NCBI RefSeq assembly: GCF_002834385.1
Contig: NZ_PITQ01000016.1
Location: 24,001-88,000 of the forward strand
DNA: 64,000 bases
Source: Rahnella sp. AA
Lineage (GTDB): Bacteria > Pseudomonadota > Gammaproteobacteria > Enterobacterales > Enterobacteriaceae
Direction of reading: 5' to 3'
The notes beneath the pieces are model-generated. The model ran no database searches, was not told the origin of the DNA, and saw only the letters and a list, made by a program, of their open reading frames with translations. How positions within the stretch are numbered: position 1 is the first letter of the stretch; the number at the start of each line of letters is the position of its first letter. Positions 1-11,263 of this stretch are shown here, in pieces. The position numbers and the translations under genes are program-made.

Positions 1-1
1 T

Positions 2-1123
2 GACCTGAACAACGCCGACGACGTGATGAAGCAATTGCTGAGCATCGACTGGTACCGTGGTTTCATTCAGGGCAAACAGATGGTGATGATTGGCTATTCC
101 GATTCTGCGAAAGATGCAGGCGTGATGGCGGCATCGTGGGCGCAATATCGCGCGCAAGATGCACTGATCAAAACGTGCGAGAAAGCGGGAATTGCTCTGA
201 CTCTGTTCCACGGACGTGGTGGCTCGATTGGCCGTGGCGGTGCGCCTGCACAGGCTGCGTTGCTGTCCCAGCCTCCGGGTAGCCTGAAAGGCGGCCTGCG
301 CGTGACCGAACAGGGCGAGATGATACGCTTCAAATTTGGCCTGCCGGAAGTCACCATCAGCAGCCTGGCGCTGTACACCTCCGCTATTCTGGAAGCCAAT
401 CTGTTGCCGCCGCCTGAGCCGAAAAAAGCCTGGGTGGACATCATGGAACAACTGTCTGACGTTTCCTGTAAAATGTACCGTGGCTATATCCGCGAGAATA
501 AAGATTTCGTTCCTTACTTCCGTGCCGCCACGCCGGAGCAGGAACTGGCCAAGCTACCGCTGGGATCACGCCCGGCGAAACGTAAAGCCAGCGGGGGCGT
601 TGAAAGCCTGCGTGCAATCCCGTGGATTTTCGCCTGGACGCAAAACCGTCTGATGCTTCCCGCCTGGCTGGGCGCAGGTGCAGGTCTGCAGGCCGTGGTC
701 GATGAGGGTAAACGCGATGAGCTGGAAACCATGTGTCGCGACTGGCCGTTCTTCTCAACCCGTATCGGGATGCTGGAAATGGTATTCGCCAAAGCCGACC
801 TGTGGCTGGCGGAATACTACGATCATCGTCTGGTAGAAAAAGAATTGTGGCCGCTGGGCCAGCAACTGCGCAGCCAGCTTGCCAGCGATATTAAAGTGAT
901 TCTGGCGATCTCCAACGACGACCATCTGATGGAAGATTTGCCGTGGATTGCAGAATCTATTGCGCTGCGTAACGTCTATACCGACCCGCTGAACGTGTTG
1001 CAGGCTGAATTACTGCACCGCTCCCGCGATCTGGAAAAAGAAGGTAAGCAGGATGCTAACGTAGAGCAGGCGTTGATGGTGACGATTGCTGGCGTGGCAG
1101 CGGGTATGCGTAATACCGGTTAA
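2..1123 (+). CDS. ppc: Phosphoenolpyruvate carboxylase, C-terminal part (5' end outside window)
   Basis: Carboxylates phosphoenolpyruvate with bicarbonate to oxaloacetate, the main route refilling the TCA cycle; a cytoplasmic homotetramer. The window opens inside the gene, and the last 373 codons of a protein of about 880 residues are present. Visible family signatures are [10 protein letters not shown], the glycine-rich catalytic loop [14 protein letters not shown], the [13 protein letters not shown] segment, and the C-terminal end MRNTG, which in this family lies in the aspartate-binding allosteric region. Reading frame 2 is open from the first base, so no start is assigned. A strong terminator follows directly. 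In Escherichia ppc sits beside argE; here its downstream neighbour is a small membrane protein and then metF. Identity is certain; only the start is missing. Confidence 0.97.
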   Translation, partial: DLNNADDVMKQLLSIDWYRGFIQGKQMVMIGYSDSAKDAGVMAASWAQYRAQDALIKTCEKAGIALTLFHGRGGSIGRGGAPAQAALLSQPPGSLKGGLRVTEQGEMIRFKFGLPEVTISSLALYTSAILEANLLPPPEPKKAWVDIMEQLSDVSCKMYRGYIRENKDFVPYFRAATPEQELAKLPLGSRPAKRKASGGVESLRAIPWIFAWTQNRLMLPAWLGAGAGLQAVVDEGKRDELETMCRDWPFFSTRIGMLEMVFAKADLWLAEYYDHRLVEKELWPLGQQLRSQLASDIKVILAISNDDHLMEDLPWIAESIALRNVYTDPLNVLQAELLHRSRDLEKEGKQDANVEQALMVTIAGVAAGMRNTG

Positions 1124-1140
1124 ATATGTCGGAAAATAAA

Positions 1141-1164
1141 AAACCGGCGAAAGCCGGTTTTTTT
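1141..1164 (+). terminator. Rho-independent terminator of ppc
   Basis: Perfect 8-bp stem (AAACCGGC / GCCGGTTT) with a GAAA tetraloop, running into seven T residues, 17 bases after the ppc stop codon. Confidence 0.9.
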
Positions 1165-1179
1165 GTGCCGCAAAAAACG

Positions 1180-1545
1180 TTAAACAGCCGGATTCTGGCG
1201 CAGACTTGGCAGTGTATTATTATCATTCAAAATAACGCCCAGGGCAGCAGCAGCCGTTTTGTTCTCCATATCGCTACCGGAGAACACAAAACCTTGTTTC
1301 AGCAGGTTGGTCGAATAGTACTTGTTGTACATAAAGGACCAGACCAGAGAAATAAATAAGCCACCTAATCCCAGAGTCAGGAACCCGATAATTGCCGCAA
1401 CAATAAAGACGCCAATAAAGGTAATAAAATCCTTTCTGAACAACGCCGGAAATGCGCCAAAAAACAGGGTCGTCCATGAATAACCGTAGAATGCTGTTTT
1501 GATCTCACCCGTTTTCGGGTTGGTCATTGTGAATTTCGTTGCCAT
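1180..1545 (-). CDS. Small membrane protein of unknown function
   Basis: Not recognised as a named gene. The 121-residue product begins MATKFTMTNPKTGEIK, then has an aromatic stretch (YGYSWTTLFFGAFPALFRKDF) and two hydrophobic segments at roughly residues 40-70 that could form a membrane hairpin, then a polar tail. The start was set at the ATG at 1545 because AAGGA lies about eight bases upstream; an in-frame GTG six codons earlier (1563) has no such site. It faces ppc tail to tail and is followed on its own strand by nothing closer than the ppc terminator. The aromatic/hydrophobic layout resembles small inner-membrane proteins annotated as conserved hypothetical in enterobacteria, but I cannot assign a function. 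It may be monocistronic, since metF has its own terminator and operators. Confidence 0.7.
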   Translation of the reverse strand: MATKFTMTNPKTGEIKTAFYGYSWTTLFFGAFPALFRKDFITFIGVFIVAAIIGFLTLGLGGLFISLVWSFMYNKYYSTNLLKQGFVFSGSDMENKTAAAALGVILNDNNTLPSLRQNPAV

Positions 1546-1704
1546 GAGTAATTCCTTTACCAAAAAGTTAACAAGAGATTTAACTCATGAATGAAATATC
1601 CCGCCAGACAAGCATCCGGATAAATGATTATTTCAATTTGAGTTACAGACAGAATACCAAAAGTTTATCGGCAGCATAGAGCTAAACTTTAATCAGCTCC
1701 CTAA

Positions 1705-1731
1705 AAACAAAAACCGGCACTCAGGCCGGTT
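1705..1731 (-). terminator. Rho-independent terminator of metF
   Basis: Seven-bp stem AACCGGC / GCCGGTT (1712-1718 and 1725-1731). Read on the minus strand it is followed by a T-rich tract (TTTTGTTTTT). It lies 27 bases after the metF stop. Confidence 0.85.
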
Positions 1732-1757
1732 GATCAGATGAAGGCAAATATCCTTAT

Positions 1758-2696
<939 letters not shown>

Positions 2697-2711
2697 TTAT
2701 GTTCGTTATAA

Positions 2712-2743
2712 TGGACGTTTGGACGTCTAAACGTATAGATAGA
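2712..2743. promoter_or_regulatory. MetJ operator (four tandem met boxes) upstream of metF
   Basis: Four contiguous 8-bp units starting at 2712, 2720, 2728 and 2736. The first two are TGGACGTT and TGGACGTC; the third and fourth degenerate but keep the T-A-x-A pattern. The known MetJ site is tandem copies of AGACGTCT, to which MetJ dimers bind cooperatively. The array begins 45 bases upstream of the metF start, where the promoter is expected. Confidence 0.9.
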
Positions 2744-2870
2744 AAATGACGGAAAGCAGGGAAAGTGTCAACGTTAAAATGATGGCAGGGAATGATTAAT
2801 CTTCACGCAATTTGAAATAATTTCACGTTGGGGATTTTTGCTACAAGGAGGTGAGAAAAAGTCAGAGAAG

Positions 2871-2898
2871 GCTCCTTCTTCTTTGCGGAAGAAGGAGC
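2871..2898 (-). terminator. Hairpin terminator after metL
   Basis: Perfect 11-bp stem GCTCCTTCTTC / GAAGAAGGAGC with a six-base loop, starting six bases after the metL stop on the minus strand. The T tract is not immediate (CTTCTCTGAC precedes TTTTT), so termination may be less efficient than at a canonical site. Confidence 0.7.
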
Positions 2899-2904
2899 AA
2901 AAAA

Positions 2905-5340
2905 TTAAAGCAGCTGAGTCAAACGGTTAAGGTCAGATTGCAAGGCACCCGCGGTGACATCACGACCCGCACCCGGCCCGCGGATAACCAGCGGGTTATC
3001 GCGATACCAGCGGCTTTCGATAGCAAATACGTTATCGCACGGCAACAATGCAGCCAGAGGATGATCCTCACGCACCGCTTCAACGCCGACGCGCGCTTTG
3101 CCGTTGGCATCGAAACGCGCCACGTAACGCAACACCAGGCCCATTTCCCGCGCGGCTTCCAGGCGCTGAAGCATTTGCTGATTCAGCGCTTCACCGTCTT
3201 CAAAAAACTGATCGACAGAGCCGCTTGCACAACCTTCCGGCACCAGAGACTCCACGCGAACCTGCGTCGGCTCGATGTCATAACCGGCTTCTCGCGCCAG
3301 GATCACCAGCTTACGCATCACGTCCTGACCGGATAAATCGTCACGTGGATCCGGCTCCGTCAGCCCCTGCTGCCACGCTAAATCGACCAGCTCAGTGAAC
3401 GGCAGCGTGCCGTCAAACTGCAGGAACAGCCAGGATAACGTGCCGGAGAAAATACCGCTGATCGCCAGAATACTGTCGCCGCTTTCACGCAAATCACGCA
3501 CGGTATGGTTCACCGGCAGCCCCGCTCCGACGGTCGCGTTATACAACCAGTGACTGTCGGTTTTGGAGAATGCATCGCGGATCTGGCGATATTTATGAGT
3601 ACCCGATGCACCAGCCAGTTTATTCGCGCTGATCACATGGAAACCGTAGCTGGCGAAATCCAGATACTGATCGGCCAGTTCTGCGCTGGCCGTGACATCC
3701 AGCACAACTAAATCATCATAAGGGTGCGCACGCATCCACAGGAACAGTGATTCTTCATCATGCGCCTGTGATTCGTCGTCAAAGAAAGCCAGCGCACGGC
3801 TGGCATCCAGCCCTTCGTAATTGAGCAAACTGCGTTTGCTGTCGACCACGCCGGCCAGCACAAACTCAAAACCGCTACGGGCGGAAATATTCTTTTGTTC
3901 ACGGGCGAACAGTTCCAGCCAGCGTGAACCGATGTTGCCTTTCCCGAACAGCATCAGGCCGATTTGCTTTTCCGCGCGGAACAGCGTTTTGTGCAACCCC
4001 TGAATCAGATGCGCCGTCGGGCCGATACGCAGTACAGCCACCAGACTGATGCCATCTTCGGCTTGCCAGATAAATTCAACCGGCTGATCTTTCATTTCCT
4101 GATAAAAACGATGGCTGTGCAGCGGATTTTTACACACGCCAGCACCGACCAGCGCCACCAGCGCAAGCCCTTCACGCAGCGTCAGTCGGCCAGGCAATGC
4201 CGCATCTTCCAGCACCTGTAGCGCGCTGCCTGCCACCTCGGAGGTGTAGCACAGTTGCAGTAAATTGCGGTCAGGATGGATGCCGGTACACAGGGGTTTA
4301 ATCTGCGCACGCTTAAGCAGCAGCTCAACATCTTTCTGCGCCAGCGCAAAATCGTGGCCGGAAGGGATGACCATTTCGATCAAACAAATATCGTCGTGGC
4401 TGGTGACAATTTTTGCACCAGTCCCGGAAGCGAGCACACGCTCAATGCGCGTCGAGCCTTGTTCCGGCTGGTAGCTGCAACGCAGCTGTAAGTCGATATC
4501 GCTGCCTGAAACCGGCTGTAAGGTACGGGTGTGCAGCACCGGGGCGGCCAGACGTGCCAGTTCGCTGGCTTCATCGAGACGCAATAACGGCAACAGACAG
4601 GCATCTTTCACTTTACGCGGGTCAGCACTGTAAACACCGGCCACGTCGCTCCAGATAGTCACCCGGCTGGCATTAGCCAGTGCGCCGATTTGGGTCGCAG
4701 AATAGTCACTCCCGTTGCGGCCCAGCAGAACGGTTTCACCGGCGTCACTGCGGGCGATAAACCCGGTTACCACCAGATATTGCTGGGGATGTTGTGCGAT
4801 AAGCTGCTGCAGGAGGGGATAAGAACGGCCTTCATCCACCTGAGGCTGAGCCGCGCGCTCAGCACGCAGGAATTCACGCGCATCCAGCCAGGCAGCCGGT
4901 AGTTCGAGTTTGCACAACACGGCAGACATCAACCGGGCAGACCAGACTTCACCATGCCCGACCACTTCTGCATAAATCGCATCCGTCACTTTGCCATCAA
5001 GCAAAACAGCCAAACGTTCAAGGTCATGAATAAAAGAAGCAATAAGCGGTTCGGCCATTTCGGGCGGCAACAGGCCGGTTATCAAATCACTCTGATACCG
5101 GCGCAGGGCCTGCTGAACCTGATGTGCGGAAATTCTGTCAGTCTGGCTTAGTTTCAGCCAGCTGATGAGCTGATTGGTTGTGCTCCCTGCCGCCGACACG
5201 ACCATCATGTCGCCCGGCTTTGCGTATTCCGCCATAATTCCTGCGACGCGCAGGTAACATTTCACGTCGGCCAGGCTGCTGCCACCAAATTTGTGCAACT
5301 GCCGGCTTCCCGCCGGCGCTGCAACCGCTATTGCATTCAT
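2905..5340 (-). CDS. metL: Bifunctional aspartokinase II / homoserine dehydrogenase II
   Basis: Catalyses the first step (aspartate phosphorylation) and third step (aspartate semialdehyde to homoserine) of the aspartate pathway, in the isoform devoted to methionine. The 811-residue protein has an N-terminal kinase domain (KFGGSSLADVK at about residues 17-27; LLGRNGSDYSATQIGAL and TIWSDVAGVYSADPRKV around 210-250). A central linker/ACT-like region follows. The C-terminal dehydrogenase begins at the nucleotide-binding motif LMLFGKGNIGSRWLEL (about 465) and includes NATVGAGLPV and SGIFSGTLSWLF. The length equals the Escherichia enzyme within one residue. The ATG lies two bases after the metB stop, so the two are translationally close and form the metBL operon under the metB/metJ operator. 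Confidence 0.98.
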   Translation of the reverse strand: MNAIAVAAPAGSRQLHKFGGSSLADVKCYLRVAGIMAEYAKPGDMMVVSAAGSTTNQLISWLKLSQTDRISAHQVQQALRRYQSDLITGLLPPEMAEPLIASFIHDLERLAVLLDGKVTDAIYAEVVGHGEVWSARLMSAVLCKLELPAAWLDAREFLRAERAAQPQVDEGRSYPLLQQLIAQHPQQYLVVTGFIARSDAGETVLLGRNGSDYSATQIGALANASRVTIWSDVAGVYSADPRKVKDACLLPLLRLDEASELARLAAPVLHTRTLQPVSGSDIDLQLRCSYQPEQGSTRIERVLASGTGAKIVTSHDDICLIEMVIPSGHDFALAQKDVELLLKRAQIKPLCTGIHPDRNLLQLCYTSEVAGSALQVLEDAALPGRLTLREGLALVALVGAGVCKNPLHSHRFYQEMKDQPVEFIWQAEDGISLVAVLRIGPTAHLIQGLHKTLFRAEKQIGLMLFGKGNIGSRWLELFAREQKNISARSGFEFVLAGVVDSKRSLLNYEGLDASRALAFFDDESQAHDEESLFLWMRAHPYDDLVVLDVTASAELADQYLDFASYGFHVISANKLAGASGTHKYRQIRDAFSKTDSHWLYNATVGAGLPVNHTVRDLRESGDSILAISGIFSGTLSWLFLQFDGTLPFTELVDLAWQQGLTEPDPRDDLSGQDVMRKLVILAREAGYDIEPTQVRVESLVPEGCASGSVDQFFEDGEALNQQMLQRLEAAREMGLVLRYVARFDANGKARVGVEAVREDHPLAALLPCDNVFAIESRWYRDNPLVIRGPGAGRDVTAGALQSDLNRLTQLL

Positions 5341-5342
5341 AC

Positions 5343-6503
5343 TTACCTCGTTGCCACTGACTGGAATGCGTGTTCCAGGTCAGCAATCAAATCTTCGCTG
5401 TCTTCAAGACCTACAGAAATACGGAGCAAGCTGTCAGAAATCCCGGCGGCTTTACGCGCTTCCGGCGCCATGCCAGCGTGTGTCATGGTTGCCGTATGAG
5501 AGATCAGGCTTTCGACGCCTCCCAGAGATTCTGCAAGGGTAAATAACTTCAATTCTTTCAGGAAATGACGCAACTGCGCTTCATCTCCGTTAAATTCAAA
5601 ACTGATCATGGCACCGAAACCACGTTGCTGACGGCGGGCAATTTCATGCCCCTGGTTTTCCGGCAGCGACGGATGATACAGCTTTTTGACCTGTGACTGT
5701 TTCTGTAAATACGCCACAATCGCCAGCGCATTTTCTTGCTGTTGTTTCACACGAACCGTTAACGTACGCAAACCACGCAATAACAGATAGCTGTCAAAAG
5801 CCGCCGCGGTAACGCCAATATTATTCGCCCACCACGCCAGTTCTGTCGCATGTTCTGCGGTCTTAGATATTACCGTACCCGCGACCACATCAGAATGCCC
5901 ATTCAGATATTTCGTACAAGAATGCACGACTAAATCTGCCCCCAGCTTCAGCGGGTTTTGCAACGCCGGGCTGAGGAAAGTGTTATCCACCACGGTCAGC
6001 GCGCCAGCCGCCTGAGACGCAGCACAAATAGCCTCGATATCGACCACGCGCAGCAGCGGGTTGCTTGGAGATTCAATCAGCACCAGTTTTGGTTTTTCCT
6101 TCAGCGCTTCGGCCAGTGCCTGCGGATCACCCTGGTCAACGAACAGCACGCGGTACGCACCACGCTTGCTCAGGCTGTCGAACAGGCGATAGCTGCCGCC
6201 GTAGCAGTCGTGCGGCGCAACCAGCAAATCGCCAGGTTTGAGAAACACTGTACACACAAGATGAATTGCGGACATCCCGCTGCTGGTGAGCACCGCGCCA
6301 GCCCCGCCTTCCAGGTCTGCCAGCGCACGCTGAGCAATATCACGCGTCGGGTTTCCGCGTCGTGAATAGTCATGGGCTCTCGGCTGATTGAAATCTTCGA
6401 AGTTGTAAGTGCTGGAAAGGGCGATAGGCGGAACTACACAACCATATTGCTGATCATTGTTCAGGCCACTGCCCACGGCAATGGTGGCTTGCTTGTGCGT
6501 CAT
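5343..6503 (-). CDS. metB: Cystathionine gamma-synthase
   Basis: PLP enzyme that joins O-succinylhomoserine and cysteine to cystathionine in methionine synthesis; cytoplasmic tetramer. The 386-residue product begins MTHKQATIAVGSGLN and has the family signatures YSRRGNPTR, PHDCYGGSYRLFD, VVDNTFLSPALQNPL and the PLP-lysine motif SCTKYLNGHSDV (lysine near residue 198), then SLGGVESLISH. The start at 6503 matches the Escherichia protein and has AGGAAG upstream; the longer reading frame to 6587 runs into the operator and is unlikely. It is first gene of metBL, divergent from metJ, with a five- to six-unit met-box array beginning 62 bases upstream. Confidence 0.98.
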   Translation of the reverse strand: MTHKQATIAVGSGLNNDQQYGCVVPPIALSSTYNFEDFNQPRAHDYSRRGNPTRDIAQRALADLEGGAGAVLTSSGMSAIHLVCTVFLKPGDLLVAPHDCYGGSYRLFDSLSKRGAYRVLFVDQGDPQALAEALKEKPKLVLIESPSNPLLRVVDIEAICAASQAAGALTVVDNTFLSPALQNPLKLGADLVVHSCTKYLNGHSDVVAGTVISKTAEHATELAWWANNIGVTAAAFDSYLLLRGLRTLTVRVKQQQENALAIVAYLQKQSQVKKLYHPSLPENQGHEIARRQQRGFGAMISFEFNGDEAQLRHFLKELKLFTLAESLGGVESLISHTATMTHAGMAPEARKAAGISDSLLRISVGLEDSEDLIADLEHAFQSVATR

Positions 6504-6833
6504 AATCGTTTCTTCCTGACGAAATGCGGAGAATGAGGATGTAAAGAGTACCCTCCCGGGGTTATGGACGTCAATACATCTGGACATCTAAACTTCTTTG
6601 CGTATAGATTGAGCAACAGAGCAATACCCGCTAAAATTATGGCGTTAATGAAAATGTCAGGCAGCCTCGTCGCGCCGGGTAGTTAAGCGCAAGGCGACAA
6701 AATGAACAATGCCGCAAGGATTTTTGTAAGATATCCCTGTCAAATTCCGACATTTACTTAGTGAGAACAGTGAAAATCGGGCATAATCACGCGGTTTTCA
6801 GAATTTTATTTTTTGATAAATTTAAGGTGTCCC
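6504..6833. other. metB-metJ divergent intergenic region
   Basis: 330 bases without a gene. The metB-proximal part holds the MetJ operator array (6565-6612). The metJ-proximal part is A/T-rich with possible -10 elements (TAAGAT at 6727, CATAAT at 6782), but I could not pair these with convincing -35 boxes. metJ has its own Shine-Dalgarno AAGGTG before the ATG at 6834. Confidence 0.6.
6565..6612. promoter_or_regulatory. MetJ operator (about five tandem met boxes) between metB and metJ
   Basis: Contiguous 8-bp units from 6565: TGGACGTC, a diverged unit, TGGACATC at 6581, TAAACTTC at 6589, then two weaker units to 6612. The known Escherichia metB-metJ operator also has about five boxes. The position fits repression of metBL and autoregulation of metJ. 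Confidence 0.9.
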
Positions 6834-7151
6834 ATGGCTGAGTGGAACGGCGAATATGTCAGCCCTTACGCTGAACACGGTAAGAAAAGCGAACAAGTTA
6901 AGAAAATCACGGTATCTATTCCGCTGAAAGTCCTGAAGATTCTCACCGATGAACGCACCCGTCGCCAGGTGAATAACCTGCGTCATGCGACCAACAGTGA
7001 ATTATTGTGTGAAGCTTTCCTGCATGCCTTCACCGGTCAGCCTTTGCCGAATGACGAAGACCTGCGTAAAGAACGCAGTGACGAAATCCCGGAAGCAGCG
7101 AAGATCCTGATGCGTGAACTGGGTGTTGATCCTGATACCTGGGAATATTGA
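6834..7151 (+). CDS. metJ: Methionine regulon repressor MetJ
   Basis: Dimeric ribbon-helix-helix repressor that uses S-adenosylmethionine as corepressor and binds tandem met boxes, two of which arrays lie in this window. The 105-residue product starts [16 protein letters not shown]. The DNA-contacting beta strand is [14 protein letters not shown] (about residues 22-35), followed by [20 protein letters not shown]. It ends in TWEY like the Escherichia protein and is nearly identical through the first 75 residues. The ATG at 6834 was chosen over an upstream in-frame start because AAGGTG precedes it and the N-terminus matches the family. It is monocistronic, ending before the bidirectional terminator shared with rpmE. 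Confidence 0.98.
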   Translation: MAEWNGEYVSPYAEHGKKSEQVKKITVSIPLKVLKILTDERTRRQVNNLRHATNSELLCEAFLHAFTGQPLPNDEDLRKERSDEIPEAAKILMRELGVDPDTWEY

Positions 7152-7280
7152 CCGCAGGGTCAGAAAGGTATGCTGAAAGACCGTGCGAACCCGTCGCGCG
7201 CTTTTTCAGTGTATTTGCAGGAACTGAACGTTAGTGAGAAAGAAGTTTTGTCTGGCGGGAAGTTAAAACGGCAGGCAACA

Positions 7281-7307
7281 AAAAAGGCGCCAAAGGCGCC
7301 TTTTTTT
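7281..7307. terminator. Bidirectional terminator between metJ and rpmE
   Basis: GGCGCC / GGCGCC stem with an AAA loop, flanked by A5 on the left and T7 on the right, so it can end transcripts arriving from both convergent genes. Confidence 0.9.
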
Positions 7308-7322
7308 GCTCTCAAGCGATGC

Positions 7323-7535
7323 TTATTTGCTGCTTGGAACGCTGAAACGCTTGTTGAAGCGGTCAACGCGGCCACCGGTAGCCACTTCACGTTGCTTACC
7401 AGTGTAGAACGGGTGGCATTCGCCACAAACGTCCAGGTTCAGATCGTGACCCACAGTTGAGTGAGTTTTGATAACGTTACCGCATGAGCAAGTTGCAGTA
7501 ACTTCTACATATTTAGGGTGAATACCTTGTTTCAT
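7323..7535 (-). CDS. rpmE: 50S ribosomal protein L31 (zinc-binding form)
   Basis: Component of the large subunit and of an intersubunit bridge. The 70-residue protein carries the four zinc-ligand cysteines of the C+ paralogue: Cys16 and Cys18 (CSC) and Cys37 and Cys40 (CGEC). Under zinc limitation many bacteria replace this form with a cysteine-free paralogue (ykgM/rpmE2 type); that paralogue is not in this window. It lies divergent from priA, as in other enterobacteria, with a 201-base gap, and is convergent with metJ. Confidence 0.97.
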   Translation of the reverse strand: MKQGIHPKYVEVTATCSCGNVIKTHSTVGHDLNLDVCGECHPFYTGKQREVATGGRVDRFNKRFSVPSSK

Positions 7536-7724
7536 GGAAAACCTCTTCTTAAGGCCGCGTCGCTATCCAACCCTGTTCTGTCAGACACCACGCGTAGTGG
7601 ATGATAGGCTTTGAGTGCGAAATGCACCAAAGGCGGCGAATCATACAGAATCTCTGAGAACCGCGCAATGATGTTCATGCATTTCGAAGCACGCAGTGTA
7701 CACTATCTCGTCATTTTTTTATAG

Positions 7725-9932
<2,208 letters not shown>

Positions 9933-9993
9933 TCCTTAAGATAAATCCGCATAAGTAGTCAGGATTTTTGCGTGATGGATCGAAAAAAGCATC

Positions 9994-10066
9994 TGCATCA
10001 CACTTTTGATGCAAATTAGGTAACAAATCCTACTCACATTCTGTTTAGAATGTGATGAGCTACACA
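9994..10066. promoter_or_regulatory. cytR control region with CytR-like and CRP-like elements
   Basis: Three signals upstream of cytR. (1) Inverted TGCATCA (9994-10000) and TGATGCA (10007-10013), resembling paired CytR half-sites (known consensus GTTGCATT). (2) A perfect 9-bp inverted repeat, TCACATTCT at 10034 and its complement at 10047, with a GTTT spacer and an embedded -10-like TAGAAT at 10046. (3) TGTGA-N6-ACACA at 10051-10066, one mismatch from a CRP core. Escherichia cytR is known to be autoregulated and CRP-linked; the arrangement here is consistent, but which elements act is inference. Confidence 0.55.
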
Positions 10067-10135
10067 GCATGGGTAGCCAGGTGAGGAATGTTGATGTTGT
10101 TGTGTCAGTTTGATGCTGTTGCAAGGAGAGATGCG

Positions 10136-11164
10136 TTGGATCACAAGAAAGAATTACCCGCCGCGACAATGAAAGATGTGGCAGAACAGGCAGGCGTTTC
10201 AACAGCAACGGTATCCCGAGCGTTAATGAACCCAGAGAAAGTCTCCGCCTCTACCCGTCAGAAGGTCGATCAGGCGGTGATGGCCGTGGGTTACTCACCT
10301 CATGCTTTGTCCCGCAATCTGAAACGCAATGAATCACGCACCATTCTGGTGATCGTCCCGGACATCTGCGATCCGTTTTTTGCCGACCTGATCCAGGGGA
10401 TCGAGCGCACTGCGGCTGAAAGCGGCTATCTGGTGCTGATCGGCGACTGCGCTCAGCAAAACCAGCAGGAAAAAACCTTCATCAATCTGATCATCACCAA
10501 ACAGATTGATGGCATGTTGCTGCTCGGTTCCGATTTACCTTTCGATGCCAGCAAAGAAGAACAACGCAACCTGCCGCCGATGGTGATGGCCAATGAATTT
10601 GCGCCTGAGCTGGAACTGCCGACGGTTCACATCGATAACCTGACTGCTGCGTTTGAAGCGGTGCTTTATCTGCTGAATCTGGGCCATCAGCGTATTGCCT
10701 GTATCGAAGGGCCGAAACATATGCCGCTGTGCCAGTACCGCTCACAAGGTTATGTGCAGGCGCTGCGCCGCAACGGGATCAGCGTTGAAAACGCACTGAC
10801 CGCTCAGGGTGATTTTAGCTACGAATCCGGCGCACAGGCGGTTACCGAGCTGATGGCGCTACCTTCTCCGCCAACCGCTATCTTCTGCCATAACGATATT
10901 ATGGCCATCGGTGCGATGTTCCAGGCAAAGAAGATGGGTCTGCGTATTCCGCAGGATTTATCGGTTGTCGGCTTCGATGATATCAAAGCCAGCCAGTATA
11001 CCGACCCTCCGCTAACCACCGTTGCACAACCAAGATTCCAGCTTGGCCGTCAGGCCATGTTATTATTACTTGAGCAGTTACAGGGAAATCCGGTACAAAA
11101 CGGCTCACTGCTGCTTGAAAGTGAACTGGTTGTGCGCGAAAGCACTTCCGCCCCGGGAGCGTGA
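10136..11164 (+). CDS. cytR: LacI-family nucleoside regulator CytR
   Basis: Repressor of nucleoside uptake and catabolism genes that works together with CRP and is relieved by cytidine. The 342-residue protein has an N-terminal LacI helix-turn-helix (ATMKDVAEQAGVSTATVSRALMN), a hinge, then a periplasmic-binding-protein-like core (RTILVIVPDICDPFFADL; IDGMLLLGSDLPFDAS; TAIFCHNDIMAIGAM; VVGFDDIKASQYTDPPLTT). I place the start at the TTG at 10136: AAGGAGAG ends five bases upstream and the resulting N-terminus matches the family length (341 in Escherichia). The open frame also extends up to an ATG at 10088, but that segment overlaps the promoter palindromes. ftsN follows after 99 bases, as in other enterobacteria. 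Confidence 0.93.
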   Translation: MDHKKELPAATMKDVAEQAGVSTATVSRALMNPEKVSASTRQKVDQAVMAVGYSPHALSRNLKRNESRTILVIVPDICDPFFADLIQGIERTAAESGYLVLIGDCAQQNQQEKTFINLIITKQIDGMLLLGSDLPFDASKEEQRNLPPMVMANEFAPELELPTVHIDNLTAAFEAVLYLLNLGHQRIACIEGPKHMPLCQYRSQGYVQALRRNGISVENALTAQGDFSYESGAQAVTELMALPSPPTAIFCHNDIMAIGAMFQAKKMGLRIPQDLSVVGFDDIKASQYTDPPLTTVAQPRFQLGRQAMLLLLEQLQGNPVQNGSLLLESELVVRESTSAPGA

Positions 11165-11263
11165 ACCCGTTTTTATGCTGTTTAGCAGTTTTAATTTCAG
11201 TAAATGTGCAGGGTTAAGTAACATGACGCACTTCTTCAATCATTACGACACAGCGAAACGATA

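Noticed and set aside
2851-3336. 161-codon plus-strand frame over the end of metL
   Set aside because: It is antisense to highly conserved metL codons; the apparent ribosome-binding site (AAGGAGG) at 2845 is chance, and the protein shows no family features.
7170-7460. 96-codon plus-strand frame after metJ
   Set aside because: It crosses the metJ/rpmE terminator and runs antisense through rpmE.
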